Source: Pseudomonadota bacterium (GTDB lineage Bacteria; Pseudomonadota; Gammaproteobacteria; Steroidobacterales; Steroidobacteraceae). Taken from it: a DNA stretch of 64,000 bases. The notes below the pieces were generated by a model that worked only from the letters and a program-made list of their open reading frames with translations, searched no databases and was not told the origin of the DNA. Position numbers and translations under genes: made by a program. Positions 27,194 through 37,845 of this stretch are shown piece after piece (the first letter of the stretch is position 1; each line of letters opens with the position of its first letter). The stretch spans positions 1-64,000 of the forward strand of contig CANFSB010000001.1 in the NCBI GenBank assembly GCA_947449495.1. The letters are read 5' to 3'.

Positions 27194-29020
27194 ATGAACC
27201 GTCCGATCCGTAATATCGCCATCATCGCGCACGTCGACCATGGCAAGACCACCCTCGTTGACTGCCTGCTCAAACAGTCAGGCACCTTCGCCGCCCACGA
27301 AAAGATGGGCGAGCGGATCATGGACAGCAATGCCATCGAAAAAGAGCGTGGCATCACCATTCTGGCTAAGAACTGCGCCATCGAATACGGCGGCTACCGC
27401 ATCAACGTTGTCGACACTCCCGGGCACGCCGACTTTGGCGGCGAGGTTGAGCGTGTGCTGTCGATGGTCGATGGCGTGCTGCTGCTGGTCGATGCTGTCG
27501 AAGGCCCGATGCCGCAGACGCGCTTCGTCACCCGCAAGGCACTGGCGCTGGGCCTCAAGGCTATCGTCGTGGTCAACAAGATCGACCGTCCGGGTTCGCG
27601 CCCAGGCTGGGTCATTGATCAGACCTTCGACTTGTTCGACAAGCTCGGTGCCACCGACGCGCAGCTCGACTTCCCGGTGATCTATGCCTCTGCCCTGCAA
27701 GGGTGGGCCAGCACCGATCATCTGAGCACCCAGCCGGATATGGCCGCGCTCTTTGAAGCTATCCTCAAGTACACGCCGGCACCGCCCACCGATGCCAACG
27801 GGCCGCTGCAGTTCCAAGTTTCCCAGCTCGACTACAACTCCTACGTGGGTCGTATCGGCATCGGCCGTATCCGCCGCGGCACAGTGCGCGTCGGCCAGCA
27901 GGTCGTGATGCGCTATGGCGACGACGATTGCGGCAGTGGCAAGATCGCTCAGGTGCTCACCTTCACCGGCCTTGATCGTCATCAGGTCGATGAAGCCAGT
28001 GCCGGCGACATCGTCGCCATCACCGGCCTGCCGGAAATCAACATCGGTATCACCGTGTGCGACCCGATTGCGCCGGAAGGCCTCAAGCCTATCGCCGTCG
28101 ACGAGCCCACCCTGGCCATGAACTTCCAGGTCAACACCTCACCGCTGGTGGGTCGTGAAGGCAAGTTCGTTACCAGCCGCCAGATTCGCGAGCGTCTGCA
28201 TCGCGAGCTCGAGCACAACGTAGCGCTGCGTGTCGAAGACACTGCCGACGCCGACGTGTTTCGCGTCTCCGGTCGTGGCGAACTGCATCTCACCATCCTC
28301 ATTGAGAACATGCGCCGCGAAGGCTTTGAGCTGGCCGTCTCGCGCCCGCAGGTACTGATGCGTCGTATCGATGGCGTGCTCAGCGAGCCCTATGAGGCGC
28401 TCACGGTCGACGTCGAAGAAGCCCATCAGGGCGGCGTGATGGAAGCGCTGGGTCAGCGCCGCGCCGAAATGAAAGACATGGTGGTAGATGGCCGCGGTCG
28501 CGTGCGCATCGACTATCGCGTGCCGGCGCGTGGCCTGATCGGCTTCCAGGGTGAGTTTATGAACCTCACCCGCGGCAGCGGTCTGATGAGCCATGTGTTC
28601 GATAGCTATGCGCCCACACGCGGTGACATCTCCGAGCGTCGCAACGGCGTGCTCATCAGCATGGAATCCGGCGACACGGTGGCCTATGCGCTGTGGAGCA
28701 TCCAGGAACGCGGCAAGATGTTCATGGGCGCCGGCCACAAGGTCTACGAAGGCATGATCATCGGCATCCACAGCCGTGAGAATGATCTGGTCGTCAACCC
28801 GATCAAAACCAAGAAGCTCACCAACATGCGCGCGTCCGGTAAGGACGAAGCTGTCGTGTTGACGCCGCCGGTTCAGCTGACGCTCGAGTACGCTGTCGAG
28901 TTCATCGCTGACGATGAACTAGTGGAAGTCACGCCCGAGTCGATCCGCATCCGTAAGCGTTTCCTCACCGAGAACGAGCGCAAGCGTTCGACCAAGGCTG
29001 CAGAGCCGCTGGTGGTGTAA
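27194..29020 (+). CDS. typA: Ribosome-associated GTPase TypA/BipA
   Basis: TypA is a translational GTPase that associates with ribosomes and is needed for growth at low temperature and under stress. The 608-residue protein shows the GTPase motifs [26 protein letters not shown] and VNKIDRPG, followed by EF-G-like domains and a conserved C-terminus ([10 protein letters not shown]). The ATG at 27194 is the family start. The frame is open upstream into ychJ, but that part is not coding. Confidence 0.97.
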   Translation: MNRPIRNIAIIAHVDHGKTTLVDCLLKQSGTFAAHEKMGERIMDSNAIEKERGITILAKNCAIEYGGYRINVVDTPGHADFGGEVERVLSMVDGVLLLVDAVEGPMPQTRFVTRKALALGLKAIVVVNKIDRPGSRPGWVIDQTFDLFDKLGATDAQLDFPVIYASALQGWASTDHLSTQPDMAALFEAILKYTPAPPTDANGPLQFQVSQLDYNSYVGRIGIGRIRRGTVRVGQQVVMRYGDDDCGSGKIAQVLTFTGLDRHQVDEASAGDIVAITGLPEINIGITVCDPIAPEGLKPIAVDEPTLAMNFQVNTSPLVGREGKFVTSRQIRERLHRELEHNVALRVEDTADADVFRVSGRGELHLTILIENMRREGFELAVSRPQVLMRRIDGVLSEPYEALTVDVEEAHQGGVMEALGQRRAEMKDMVVDGRGRVRIDYRVPARGLIGFQGEFMNLTRGSGLMSHVFDSYAPTRGDISERRNGVLISMESGDTVAYALWSIQERGKMFMGAGHKVYEGMIIGIHSRENDLVVNPIKTKKLTNMRASGKDEAVVLTPPVQLTLEYAVEFIADDELVEVTPESIRIRKRFLTENERKRSTKAAEPLVV

Positions 29021-29022
29021 CC

Positions 29023-29634
29023 GTGCGTAGCCTGCCTCCCGTCACGCGCGCGCTGCTCATCAGCTGCGTGGGCGTGTTCGGGTTGCAGCAGCTGGGTCTC
29101 GACGACCTACTGATTGAGCTCTTGGCGCTCTGGCCGCTGCGAGGCGGCGTGTTTCTTGCGCCCTTTCATCTCTGGCAACTGATCAGCTACAGCTTTCTGC
29201 ACGGCAGCCTGCTGCACCTGGCACTCAACATGTTCGCGCTGTACATGTTCGGACCGGAAATCGAGCGCTTGCTGGGTACACGGCGTTTCATCACCTATTG
29301 GCTGACCTGCGTCATCGGCGCAGCGATAATGCAGTTGCTGGTGCAACTGCAGGCTCCGGCCGGATCAGGTGGGCCCACAGTGGGTGCTTCAGGCGGTATG
29401 TTCGGCTTGCTGCTGGCCTTTGGCATGGCCTGGCCACGGCGGCGATTAGTGCTGCTGTTCCCGCCCATACCGATGCCCGCATGGCTGTTCGTCACCGTTT
29501 ACGGGTTATTGGAACTGGGCTTGGGTATTTCTGGCAGTCAATCTAGCGTCGCCCACTTTGCCCACCTGGGTGGTATGGCCGGCGGGCTGCTGCTGATCCT
29601 GTGGTGGCGTTATAAGGCGACCTGCGCCAGTTAA
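29023..29634 (+). CDS. Rhomboid family intramembrane serine protease
   Basis: This is a 203-residue, six-helix membrane protein with the rhomboid catalytic motif GASGG (Ser at residue 123) and a histidine in HFAHLGGMAGG (His 178 or 181). The conserved WQLISYSFLHGSLLHLALNM is also present. It would cleave transmembrane substrates within the bilayer; the substrate is unknown. It starts with GTG two bases after the typA stop, so it is co-transcribed with typA. It is convergent with the diguanylate cyclase gene. Confidence 0.92.
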   Translation: MRSLPPVTRALLISCVGVFGLQQLGLDDLLIELLALWPLRGGVFLAPFHLWQLISYSFLHGSLLHLALNMFALYMFGPEIERLLGTRRFITYWLTCVIGAAIMQLLVQLQAPAGSGGPTVGASGGMFGLLLAFGMAWPRRRLVLLFPPIPMPAWLFVTVYGLLELGLGISGSQSSVAHFAHLGGMAGGLLLILWWRYKATCAS

Positions 29635-29650
29635 CCCACTGCCCGGGCAA

Positions 29651-31045
29651 TCAGTCCTGGATGCAGCGATTGCGACCGGCGTTCTTGGCGGCATACAGCG
29701 CCTTATCAGCACGCTCAAATGCCTCTTCCAGCAAGTCGCCCGAGCGCAGATCAGTGACACCGCAAGACAGCGTGACCTGCACCTTCTGGCCTTTGAAATG
29801 AAAGCCCAGTTCGGCAATCGACGCGCGCAGCTTCTCGGTCACCTGGATTGCATTGACCGGCGGTGTACCGGCGAGGATCAGCACGAACTCTTCGCCGCCA
29901 TAGCGGGCTAAGAAGTCGGTTTGACGAATCTGGGCATTGAGCTTTTCAGCCACGATGCGCAGCACCTTGTCGCCAGCACGATGGCCATAAGCGTCATTGA
30001 CCTGTTTGAACAGGTCGATATCCCAGATGGCGATGCTGGTTTGCGTGCCGAAACGCTGCCAGCGCTTGAACTCCTCAACCATGCGTCGATCACAGGCGCT
30101 GCGATTGGGAATTTGCGTAAGCCCATCCACCATCGAGATGCGCTGCTCATCGCGCAGCCTCTCTTGCAGGTTGCGCGTCTCGCCTTCCAGCACTTCCAAT
30201 CGTGACCGCATCTCTTCACTGCGATCGCGGAAGCTCTTGTTGCGTGCATTTTCGCGATTGCGAAACTCATCCATCTGCAGATCAATATTTAATATGCGAG
30301 TCCGAACCGTGGCGCGTGCCTGATCCAGATCTTTGGCTGCTTCAACGCTGCTACCCAAGTCCTGCACGTTGCTCACCAACTGATTGTTGAACGCAGCGTT
30401 GGTCTCAAAACTCTCGCGCTGCGCCTCGGTCTCACCCAACAGGAACTCAGTCAGGTCATCCAGTCGCAACGTGATCTGCGCCAGCAGGTCTTCGACCTCG
30501 GCCTTCTCGGCTTCAACCGAATTGATCCGGCGTATCACCAGGTCGGCAATATCCGACAACAACAGCGCCAACTGACCATCGAGCACTGGTACTGCAATTT
30601 GTGCTTGGATCTCGGTGACCAGAGGCACTAAACGTGTGTCGCGACCCACTGCATCGAGCACGCGGGCCAGCACACGTCGTACATCCGCATCACCGGAAAT
30701 CGGCTGCGCATCAGGCGCCAAGGTCGCGACCTCCCCATCAGCACTGCCCACAGGTCGCTGGTCCAAGGCCACCACTGCATCGGCAAGCGGCAGAAACAGG
30801 GCTTCGAGTTCGGCAGTGCCCATCTTGCTACTGGGTGCAGAAGACAATCGACCCAAAATGGCATCCAAGGGGGCAGTGCGCCCGCTACCGGCAACGCACA
30901 AGCGTGCAATCACGCGACGCAGCACATTTTCGAGATTGCGGAAGTCGCGGGATTCTTGTTCCAAAGCCTTGGCAGCCTCGGACGCCTTGCGACGCCAATA
31001 GTCGGCATCGACTGCCGCAGAGGTAGAGCCCGAAATAGATGCCAT
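29651..31045 (-). CDS. Diguanylate cyclase (GGDEF protein)
   Basis: This protein would make cyclic di-GMP from two GTP. The C-terminal GGDEF domain has the active site GGEEF at residues 383-387 and a product-inhibition site RQTD exactly five residues before it, so feedback control is likely. The first 280 residues carry no recognised sensor domain; they are helical, with a probable coiled coil (ENARNKSFRDRSEEMRSRLE) leading into the cyclase. No membrane helix is seen, so it is cytoplasmic. Confidence 0.92.
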   Translation of the reverse strand: MASISGSTSAAVDADYWRRKASEAAKALEQESRDFRNLENVLRRVIARLCVAGSGRTAPLDAILGRLSSAPSSKMGTAELEALFLPLADAVVALDQRPVGSADGEVATLAPDAQPISGDADVRRVLARVLDAVGRDTRLVPLVTEIQAQIAVPVLDGQLALLLSDIADLVIRRINSVEAEKAEVEDLLAQITLRLDDLTEFLLGETEAQRESFETNAAFNNQLVSNVQDLGSSVEAAKDLDQARATVRTRILNIDLQMDEFRNRENARNKSFRDRSEEMRSRLEVLEGETRNLQERLRDEQRISMVDGLTQIPNRSACDRRMVEEFKRWQRFGTQTSIAIWDIDLFKQVNDAYGHRAGDKVLRIVAEKLNAQIRQTDFLARYGGEEFVLILAGTPPVNAIQVTEKLRASIAELGFHFKGQKVQVTLSCGVTDLRSGDLLEEAFERADKALYAAKNAGRNRCIQD

Positions 31046-31150
31046 GACTGCAAGCCCCGTCGCACAAACGCCAAGTTGCGGCGCACAGTTATCTTGCGCT
31101 GGGGAGACCGGTAAAAATGTGCAGTACTTCCAAGTTTTGCAGGCAGCCGA

Positions 31151-32953
31151 TCAGGCCGTTGCAGGATCTGCGGCGGGCTCGGCGTCAAAAGCACCAAATT
31201 GCGGCTGCGCCAACTGCGCGTACAGCGGGCTATTGGCCAGCAACTGCTCGTGGGTGCCGGTGGCGACGATACGACCGTGATCCATCACCACGATGCGGTC
31301 GACCTTGCGCACGGTCGAGAGTCGATGCGCAATGATCAGCGTAGTGCGGGTGCGCGTCAGGCGTTCTAACGCCTCTTGCACCAAGCCTTCGCTGCCGGAA
31401 TCCAGTGCACTGGTGGCCTCATCCAGCAACAGCACCGGCGGGTTTTTGAGAATGGCACGGGCAATGGCAATGCGCTGTCGCTGCCCACCAGAAAGGCGCG
31501 TGCCACGCTCGCCCAGGAAGGTGTCGTAGCCCTGCGGCAGTTCACGTATGAACTCATCGGCGGCCGCGGCCTTGGCGGCATCCTCGATCTCTTGATCCGT
31601 GGCATCTGGACGACCATACCGAATGTTGTCGCGCGCACTGGCACCAAACAACACCGTGTCTTGCGGCACCAAGCCGATCCGTGCGCGCAGTTGCTGCGGA
31701 TCGGTGGTGGCGATATCCACACCGTCCAGAGTGACGCGGCCGGCCTGCGGATCATAAAAACGCAGAACCATCTGGAAGGTCGTGCTCTTGCCGGCCCCTG
31801 ACGGACCCACAAAAGCCACGGTCTCGCCGGGCTGGATATCGAGCGTGAACTCGTTGAGTGCTGCCGTCTCGGGCCGCGACGGGTAATTAAATCGCACGCC
31901 CTCAAAGCGCAGCGCACCCTGACCTGCGGCAGGCAACTGCACCGGCTGCGCAGGAGCGGCAATAGCGGGGGTCGCTTCCAGCAACTCTGCCAGGCGCTCC
32001 ATGGCACCGGCGCCGCGCTGCACCTCGCCCCATTGTTCAATCAGCGCCGCCGCGGCGGTCATGACAAACCCTGCGTAAAACAGAAACTGGCCCAATTGCC
32101 CAGCGGTCATTTCGCCAGCAAGTACTGCCCGGGCACCCAGCCACAGCACCAGGGTAATGGCGCCCAGCACTTCAATCATGCCCATGCCGGTCAGTGCTGC
32201 ACGCACTCGGTTGCGCTGCACAGCCGTGTCGAAACTGGCCTCAACAGCGCTGTCAAAGCGTCGGCTCTGCAACCCTTCCAGAGTGAAGGCCTGCACCGTC
32301 TGCATTGCACCGAGCGTTTCTCCGGCCAAGCTGCTGGCATCGGCAATACGATCCTGCGAATCACGCGACAGGCGACGGACGCGGCGACCAAACCAGAACA
32401 GCGGCAACAGGATCACCGGGATCAGCGCCACCATCACGCCCATCAATCGTGCGCTGGTCCAACCCATCAACACCAAGCCACCCAGCAGGCTGATGGCCGA
32501 ACGCAGCGCAATAGACAGACCAACGCCCGAGATCGACTGCACCAAGGTGGTATCGGCTGTCAGACGCGACAGCACCTCACCGGTCTTGGTGATCTCGAAG
32601 AAGGCCATGTCCATGTGCACCACACGCCGGTACACGGCCGCACGCACATCGGCCACCACGCGCTCACCCAGCCAAGTCACCAGATAAAAGCGCAGCGCGG
32701 CAAACACGCCGAACACCACCGCAGCCCCCAGAAAGCCCAGGAAATAGCTGTTGATGGTCGAGACATCTTTAGATGTCATACCGTGATCGATGACCTGTCG
32801 CAGCGCCATCGGCAACACCAGCAGCGCACTGGCTGCCAATACCAACGCAAGCAGTGCCAACAGCAAAGTCACACGATAAGGGCGCAGAAAAGGCACCAGC
32901 GCCCGCAACGGTCGCAGCGACTTGGATTTGGGACGATCGAGGGGTTTTTCCAT
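31151..32953 (-). CDS. MsbA-like ABC exporter
   Basis: This 600-residue protein has an N-terminal six-helix membrane domain and an ATPase domain with Walker A GPSGAGKSTTFQMVL, signature LSGGQRQRIAIARA and Walker B VLLLDEATSALDSG. It belongs to the exporter family that contains MsbA, and could flip lipids or export drugs. The true lipid A flippase gene is usually beside lpxK, which is absent here, so it is not named msbA. ATG 32953 lies four bases after the sthA stop; a frame extension to 33130 lies inside sthA. Confidence 0.88.
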   Translation of the reverse strand: MEKPLDRPKSKSLRPLRALVPFLRPYRVTLLLALLALVLAASALLVLPMALRQVIDHGMTSKDVSTINSYFLGFLGAAVVFGVFAALRFYLVTWLGERVVADVRAAVYRRVVHMDMAFFEITKTGEVLSRLTADTTLVQSISGVGLSIALRSAISLLGGLVLMGWTSARLMGVMVALIPVILLPLFWFGRRVRRLSRDSQDRIADASSLAGETLGAMQTVQAFTLEGLQSRRFDSAVEASFDTAVQRNRVRAALTGMGMIEVLGAITLVLWLGARAVLAGEMTAGQLGQFLFYAGFVMTAAAALIEQWGEVQRGAGAMERLAELLEATPAIAAPAQPVQLPAAGQGALRFEGVRFNYPSRPETAALNEFTLDIQPGETVAFVGPSGAGKSTTFQMVLRFYDPQAGRVTLDGVDIATTDPQQLRARIGLVPQDTVLFGASARDNIRYGRPDATDQEIEDAAKAAAADEFIRELPQGYDTFLGERGTRLSGGQRQRIAIARAILKNPPVLLLDEATSALDSGSEGLVQEALERLTRTRTTLIIAHRLSTVRKVDRIVVMDHGRIVATGTHEQLLANSPLYAQLAQPQFGAFDAEPAADPATA

Positions 32954-32957
32954 GGTA

Positions 32958-34346
32958 TCAGGCCAACCTGTTGAGACCGTTATAGGCTGCGATCCGGTAG
33001 GCCTCAGCCATCGTCGGATAGTTGAAGGTCGTATTGACGAAATAGCGCAGTGAGTTGATGTCCTTGCTAGCCATGACTGTCTGGCCAATGTGCACAATCT
33101 CGGATGCGTTATCGCCAAAGCAATGCACACCCAACAGTTCCAACGTCTGGGTATGGAACAACAGCTTGAGCATGCCCACGCGCTGGCTGGTCATCTGCGC
33201 ACGCGCCAGCGACTTGAAGTGGATATGGCCAATCTCGTAGGGCACCGCTTCGGCTTGCAACTGCTGTTCAGTGCGCCCCACAGAAGAGATCTCGGGGATG
33301 GTGTAGATGCCGCTGGGAATCAAATCCTGACGCAACGGCTCTATTGTCGGGTCGACAATGCTGTTGCCAACCCAGCTGCCCTGCTGATACGCCGCACTGG
33401 CCAGTGCCGGCGGTCCAGTCACGTCGCCCGCAGCATAGATGTGTGGCACTGCCGTCTGAAACCGCTCATTAATGAGAATCTGACCGCGCTGGTTGACCTC
33501 GATACCCAAGGCCGCCAAGTTCATGCCATCGGTATTACCGGTGCGCCCATTGGCCCACAACAACAAGTCGGACTTGATCTTGCGTCCGGACTTAAGCGAT
33601 AGCACCACATCGCGTTCACGTGTCTCGAGCGACTCAAACTGCTCGTTGTGACGAATGATGCAACCCTGATCACGCAGGTGATAGGACAGCGCTTCGGCAA
33701 CTTCTTCGTCGAGAAACGACAGCAGTCTGTCCTGGGTGTTCACCAGATTGACCTTGGCCCCCATATTCAAAAAGATCGAGGCGTACTCACAGCCGATTAC
33801 GCCCGCGCCGTAAATGGTCACAGCAAACGGTGATTCACGGTAGCGCAGCACGCTGTCGCTATCGCAGACCAGCGGATGGCTGAAATCCAAGCCCGGCGGA
33901 TGGTAGGGGCGCGAGCCCGTGGCAATCACAAAATGATCGGCCGACACCCGTACCGGCGCCTCGGATCTGGGCGTAATTTCTAAAGTGTGGGCGTCGATGA
34001 AAGCAGCGTGCCCAGACAACACAGGCACGCGGTTGCGGTCGTAGAAACGGCGGCGCATCTGCACCTGACCGTCGATGACTTTATCGGCAGTGGCCAGCAA
34101 CTGCGGGAAGCTGACCTGCAACTGCGAGGCAATCTCTTTTAGCAGCGGGTTGCTACGTACATCGCTGAGAGTTTTGACCGCATGTCGCAGAGCTTTGCTG
34201 GGGATGGTTCCCCAGTGGGTACAACCCCCGCCTACCTCGTCATAGCGCTCGACTACCGCAACGCGGAGATGATTCTTGGCGGCCATCATGGCCGCACCCT
34301 CACCGGCAGGTCCGCTGCCGATGATCACAACATCGTAATGATCCAT
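32958..34346 (-). CDS. sthA: Soluble pyridine nucleotide transhydrogenase
   Basis: SthA is a cytoplasmic FAD enzyme that moves reducing power between NADPH and NAD+, mainly lowering excess NADPH. The 462-residue protein has [15 protein letters not shown], the characteristic [14 protein letters not shown] (in which the second redox cysteine of related disulfide reductases is Thr), [13 protein letters not shown] and [14 protein letters not shown]. These features match the E. coli enzyme closely. It lies upstream of the ABC exporter gene in the same direction. Confidence 0.95.
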   Translation of the reverse strand: MDHYDVVIIGSGPAGEGAAMMAAKNHLRVAVVERYDEVGGGCTHWGTIPSKALRHAVKTLSDVRSNPLLKEIASQLQVSFPQLLATADKVIDGQVQMRRRFYDRNRVPVLSGHAAFIDAHTLEITPRSEAPVRVSADHFVIATGSRPYHPPGLDFSHPLVCDSDSVLRYRESPFAVTIYGAGVIGCEYASIFLNMGAKVNLVNTQDRLLSFLDEEVAEALSYHLRDQGCIIRHNEQFESLETRERDVVLSLKSGRKIKSDLLLWANGRTGNTDGMNLAALGIEVNQRGQILINERFQTAVPHIYAAGDVTGPPALASAAYQQGSWVGNSIVDPTIEPLRQDLIPSGIYTIPEISSVGRTEQQLQAEAVPYEIGHIHFKSLARAQMTSQRVGMLKLLFHTQTLELLGVHCFGDNASEIVHIGQTVMASKDINSLRYFVNTTFNYPTMAEAYRIAAYNGLNRLA

Positions 34347-34408
34347 AGCTATAGTTTACCCGCATCACCCGCGCTTGCGGGAACGCGCGGCGAAGGCCGC
34401 GATGCGGA

Positions 34409-34942
34409 TCAATCGTCCTGCAGCGCCTGACCGGGAAACAGCACGTCCTGAAAGCCCAGATTGCGCAGATCGGCGATGCGAAGCGGAAACAGGATGCCAT
34501 CGAGGTGATCAACCTCATGTTGCACCACGCGGGCATGGAATCCCTCAACGGTGCGATCAATGGGCTTACCAAACTGATCGAACCCTCTGTATCGCAGGTG
34601 GCTGTAACGCGGCACCAGACCGCGCAGACCCGGCACCGACAGGCAGCCTTCCCAGCCCTCATCCTGCAAATCACCGATAGGCTGCAGCACTGGATTGATG
34701 AGCACAGTGCGCGGCACTGGCAGCGCATCGGGATAACGCGCGCTATGGTCCAGGCCGAAGATGACAACGCGCAAAGGCACGCCAATCTGCGGTGCTGCCA
34801 GGCCAGCCCCGTTGAGCGCGGCCATGGTGTCTTGCATGTCTTGCAGCAAGCCATGTAGCTCAGGCGTGTTGAAGGCATCGACCTCTGCGGAGGTTTCCCA
34901 CAAACGCGGATCGCCCATCCGCAGTACGGCTCTGACTGTCAT
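34409..34942 (-). CDS. def: Peptide deformylase
   Basis: The enzyme removes the formyl group from the initiator methionine of new proteins. All three metal-site motifs are present in the 177-residue protein: [16 protein letters not shown] and QHEVDH. It is not beside fmt, the usual neighbour of the main def gene, so it may be a second deformylase. It is 62 bases upstream of sthA in the same direction. Confidence 0.94.
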   Translation of the reverse strand: MTVRAVLRMGDPRLWETSAEVDAFNTPELHGLLQDMQDTMAALNGAGLAAPQIGVPLRVVIFGLDHSARYPDALPVPRTVLINPVLQPIGDLQDEGWEGCLSVPGLRGLVPRYSHLRYRGFDQFGKPIDRTVEGFHARVVQHEVDHLDGILFPLRIADLRNLGFQDVLFPGQALQDD

Positions 34943-34966
34943 GCAGGGATGCTAACCCGAAAATGA

Positions 34967-34992
34967 AGAAGGCCCGCAGTTGCGGGCCTTCT
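34967..34992 (-). terminator. Rho-independent terminator of RRM gene
   Basis: There is a perfect inverted repeat, AGAAGGCCCGCA/TGCGGGCCTTCT, that folds as 11 bp with a four-base loop. On the reverse strand it is followed by TCATTTTC. It lies 40 bases past the stop of the Gly-rich RNA-binding protein gene and upstream of def. Confidence 0.8.
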
Positions 34993-35032
34993 GAGACTGA
35001 GCGCCAGCTCTGCCGGCGCAAGTCCTAGTGGC

Positions 35033-35410
<378 letters not shown>

Positions 35411-35533
35411 GAATATTGATCTCCAGACAGTTATTACTTTTTGACCCGATCTCAGAACCTTCGACTGGAGCTCTCACGCGCACTGAGCACGACAGGACAG
35501 CACAATAGACGGATAACCTCGATCTGGCTCGAT

Positions 35534-35562
35534 TCTATACGTATCGTACCGCCTAAAAACAA
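35534..35562 (-). promoter_or_regulatory. Predicted sigma-70 promoter of RRM gene
   Basis: On the reverse strand a -35-like TTGTTT (35557-35562) and a -10-like TATAGA (35534-35539) are separated by exactly 17 bases in an A/T-rich patch. Transcription would start near 35527, leaving a 5' leader of about 117 bases before the RRM gene. Confidence 0.5.
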
Positions 35563-35661
35563 GCCCTATATATCGATGTCAATCATTTTCTCTGTTGCAC
35601 AAAAAAGACACAGCGCGTTTCGGATCGCCGCGTATCGCTGCCAACAACGAGCGCAGCGGCT

Positions 35662-36072
35662 GTGAGGGACAACACCAGAACCCGCTGGCAAATTGGCTTG
35701 GGCGAGAACAATACGGATCTGGCCAATACGCTGGCGCTGCTGCTGGATATGCAGCCAGACATGCGCTGTGCGGGCACGGCAGCCCGTTGCTCTGCAGTGT
35801 TGCAACTGGCTCACCAGCTAACCGTAGACGCCTGGCTGCTGGACTTGGCACTGGACGACGGGTCCAGCCTGCCACTGATACCGGTACTGCGAGACATCCA
35901 CCCGCCAGCGGTCATCATCGTGGTGACCGGCCTGCGGTCAGCACAACTCACACAGCAGTGTCTGTCAGCCGGTGCCGATGCCGTGTTGACCAAAGATGGT
36001 CAAATTCAAACACTGCTCGCAGCCCTGCGCGATCAGTTGACCCAGCGGCAACACCCCATCACACCGGCTTGA
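35662..36072 (+). CDS. Stand-alone response-regulator receiver protein
   Basis: This is a 136-residue protein consisting only of a CheY-like receiver domain: acidic residues near the start (LGENNTDLAN), the likely phosphorylated Asp in AWLLDLALDDG, a Thr in VVTGL and the conserved Lys in LTKDG. The usual paired acidic residues after the first strand are replaced by Glu-Asn, so metal binding may be weaker. No output domain or kinase gene is nearby. A GTG start is used. The 3' end overlaps the convergent amidohydrolase gene by 14 bases. Confidence 0.75.
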   Translation: MRDNTRTRWQIGLGENNTDLANTLALLLDMQPDMRCAGTAARCSAVLQLAHQLTVDAWLLDLALDDGSSLPLIPVLRDIHPPAVIIVVTGLRSAQLTQQCLSAGADAVLTKDGQIQTLLAALRDQLTQRQHPITPA

Positions 36073-37090
36073 TGTGAAACACCCGCTCGGCATTGCCGTG
36101 ATATAGCGCATGCCGCTGCGCGTCAGTTACATCCACACCATCCATGAAGGCTACAGCTGGCGCACTGGGCTGATACGGGTAGTCAATAGCCCACAGCACA
36201 TTCTCGATGCCCAACTGACGGATGGAAAAGTCCAGCGCCAAGGGTGATTCCTGCCCGCTAGTGGTGATCACGAAGTTGCGACGAAAATACTCGCTAGGGG
36301 TCAGCTGCAAACGCGGCGCCTCGGTGCCTTGGGCGCGCGCACTCATAAAGTCCAGACGCCACAACCAGAAGTGCACTGCTTCACCCATGTGTCCGAGACA
36401 GATCTTGAGCTTCGGGAAACGGTCGAACACACCCGACAGAATAAGCCGCACTGCATGCGTGGCCACCTCAACACCATAGGCCCATAGCGCTGCAAACATG
36501 CCGTAGTCACGCAATGGCGCCGCCAAGCCATCAGATGGCCCACGCGGGTGAATGTACAAGCAGCGATCTAACGCCTCTGCGGCCTCCAGGATGGGCCAGT
36601 ACTTCGGGTCGTCCAGGTATTCGTTATTGGTATGAGAATTGACCACAAAGCCATTGAGGCCCAACTCATTCACACAGCGCTGCATCTCGAGCACTGCGCG
36701 TTTGGGTGAATGCGGAGCAAAACTGCCCAAGCCAGCAAAGCGGGTCGGGTGACGTGCGATGACTTGCGCCAGATGGTCGTTGGCAACACTGGCAAGTTCA
36801 GTGGCGGTATCGGCGTCAAACATCTGTACGCCCGGCGCTGTCAGCGACAGCAGATGCATGTCGACACCGTTGGCATCCATATCGCGCAGACGCTCATTTT
36901 CGATGTCGAGCAGAGGCGCCAGAAAGCGGCTTTGATAACCGGGCGTACGCGCACCGTCATAGATCTTGCGCACCAGCATCATGTCGATGCCATTACCCGG
37001 ACTGCTACACAGCTGCTGCAGTGCCTGCGCAATTTGCGGCACCGAAAAGGCCTCTTCAGTGGCAATCCGGCGGATGTGCGGCGTGGACAT
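36059..37090 (-). CDS. Amidohydrolase-2 family protein (decarboxylase-like)
   Basis: This 343-residue metal-dependent hydrolase is of the ACMSD/gamma-resorcylate decarboxylase group. It has RRIATEEAF in place of the usual N-terminal metal motif, NGFVVNSHTNNEYLDDPKYW, LYIHPRGPSD, KICLGHMGEA and an aspartate in WAIDYPYQP. Relatives decarboxylate aromatic or muconate-type acids without cofactor. The ATG at 37090 is chosen because the family begins just before IATEEAF; the frame is open to 37168. It is the last of three same-strand genes. A role in aromatic acid metabolism fits the gallate dioxygenase 11 kb away but is unproven. Confidence 0.85.
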   Translation of the reverse strand: MSTPHIRRIATEEAFSVPQIAQALQQLCSSPGNGIDMMLVRKIYDGARTPGYQSRFLAPLLDIENERLRDMDANGVDMHLLSLTAPGVQMFDADTATELASVANDHLAQVIARHPTRFAGLGSFAPHSPKRAVLEMQRCVNELGLNGFVVNSHTNNEYLDDPKYWPILEAAEALDRCLYIHPRGPSDGLAAPLRDYGMFAALWAYGVEVATHAVRLILSGVFDRFPKLKICLGHMGEAVHFWLWRLDFMSARAQGTEAPRLQLTPSEYFRRNFVITTSGQESPLALDFSIRQLGIENVLWAIDYPYQPSAPAVAFMDGVDVTDAQRHALYHGNAERVFHIKPV

Positions 37091-37143
37091 GAGTACAGAC
37101 TCCGGCGTAGTGATTTGGACACGGACCTTACGCGACGGCCGAA

Positions 37144-37845
37144 CTAGGCCAGCCGCTGCTGCAGCCACTGGCTGATCGCCAGCACTTCAGCTGCGCACAG
37201 CGAGTGCTCCATGGGGTACTCGCGCCAATCCAGTGCGCAGCCGGCCTGCTGCAGCGCAGTGCGTGACTGCAACGCAAACGGCAAGGTGACCACCGGATCG
37301 TGAGTGCCGTGACACATCAAGATCGGCACCTGGCTGTTGGCCGCACTGCGCTCGGCACTCAATCGATCGCGCAGCGGCAGATAGGTGGATAACGCCAGGA
37401 TGCCTGCCAAGGGCTGTGAGTGGCGCAAGCCGGCATACAGCACGACCGCACCGCCCTGCGAGAAGCCTGCTAGCACGATGCGTTCGCTGGGGATGCCACG
37501 CGCCTGCTCTGCGGCAATCAGGGTGGCAAGGCGCTGCGCAGAGGCTGCAATACCCTCGGCATCATCGCGACCGTTAGCATCCAGCGATTTGATGTCATAC
37601 CACGCGCGCATCGGCCAGCCATTGTTGAGCGTTACCGGCCGGACCGGTGCATGAGGAAAGACAAATCGCACGGCCATAGATGCCGGCAGTCGCAACTCCG
37701 GCAACAGCGACACAAAGTCGTGTCCATCGGCACCCAAGCCATGGAGCCAGATCACCGCAGCATCGGCCGTGCGCGACGTTGGCTCTGCCTCGACTTGCAG
37801 ATCGTCCTCAGACACCCCATACGTGGAAGGCTGCGCGGTGCTCAT
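37144..37845 (-). CDS. Carboxylesterase (phospholipase/carboxylesterase family)
   Basis: This is a 233-residue cytoplasmic alpha/beta hydrolase with IWLHGLGADGHDF, the nucleophile motif GFSQGGA, an acidic residue in HGTHDPVV and the catalytic His in YPMEHSLC. These match the Abhydrolase_2 family of small-ester carboxylesterases (Pseudomonas EstB, human acyl-protein thioesterase). The ATG at 37845 overlaps the stop of the upstream secreted-protein gene (ATGA). Confidence 0.92.
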   Translation of the reverse strand: MSTAQPSTYGVSEDDLQVEAEPTSRTADAAVIWLHGLGADGHDFVSLLPELRLPASMAVRFVFPHAPVRPVTLNNGWPMRAWYDIKSLDANGRDDAEGIAASAQRLATLIAAEQARGIPSERIVLAGFSQGGAVVLYAGLRHSQPLAGILALSTYLPLRDRLSAERSAANSQVPILMCHGTHDPVVTLPFALQSRTALQQAGCALDWREYPMEHSLCAAEVLAISQWLQQRLA

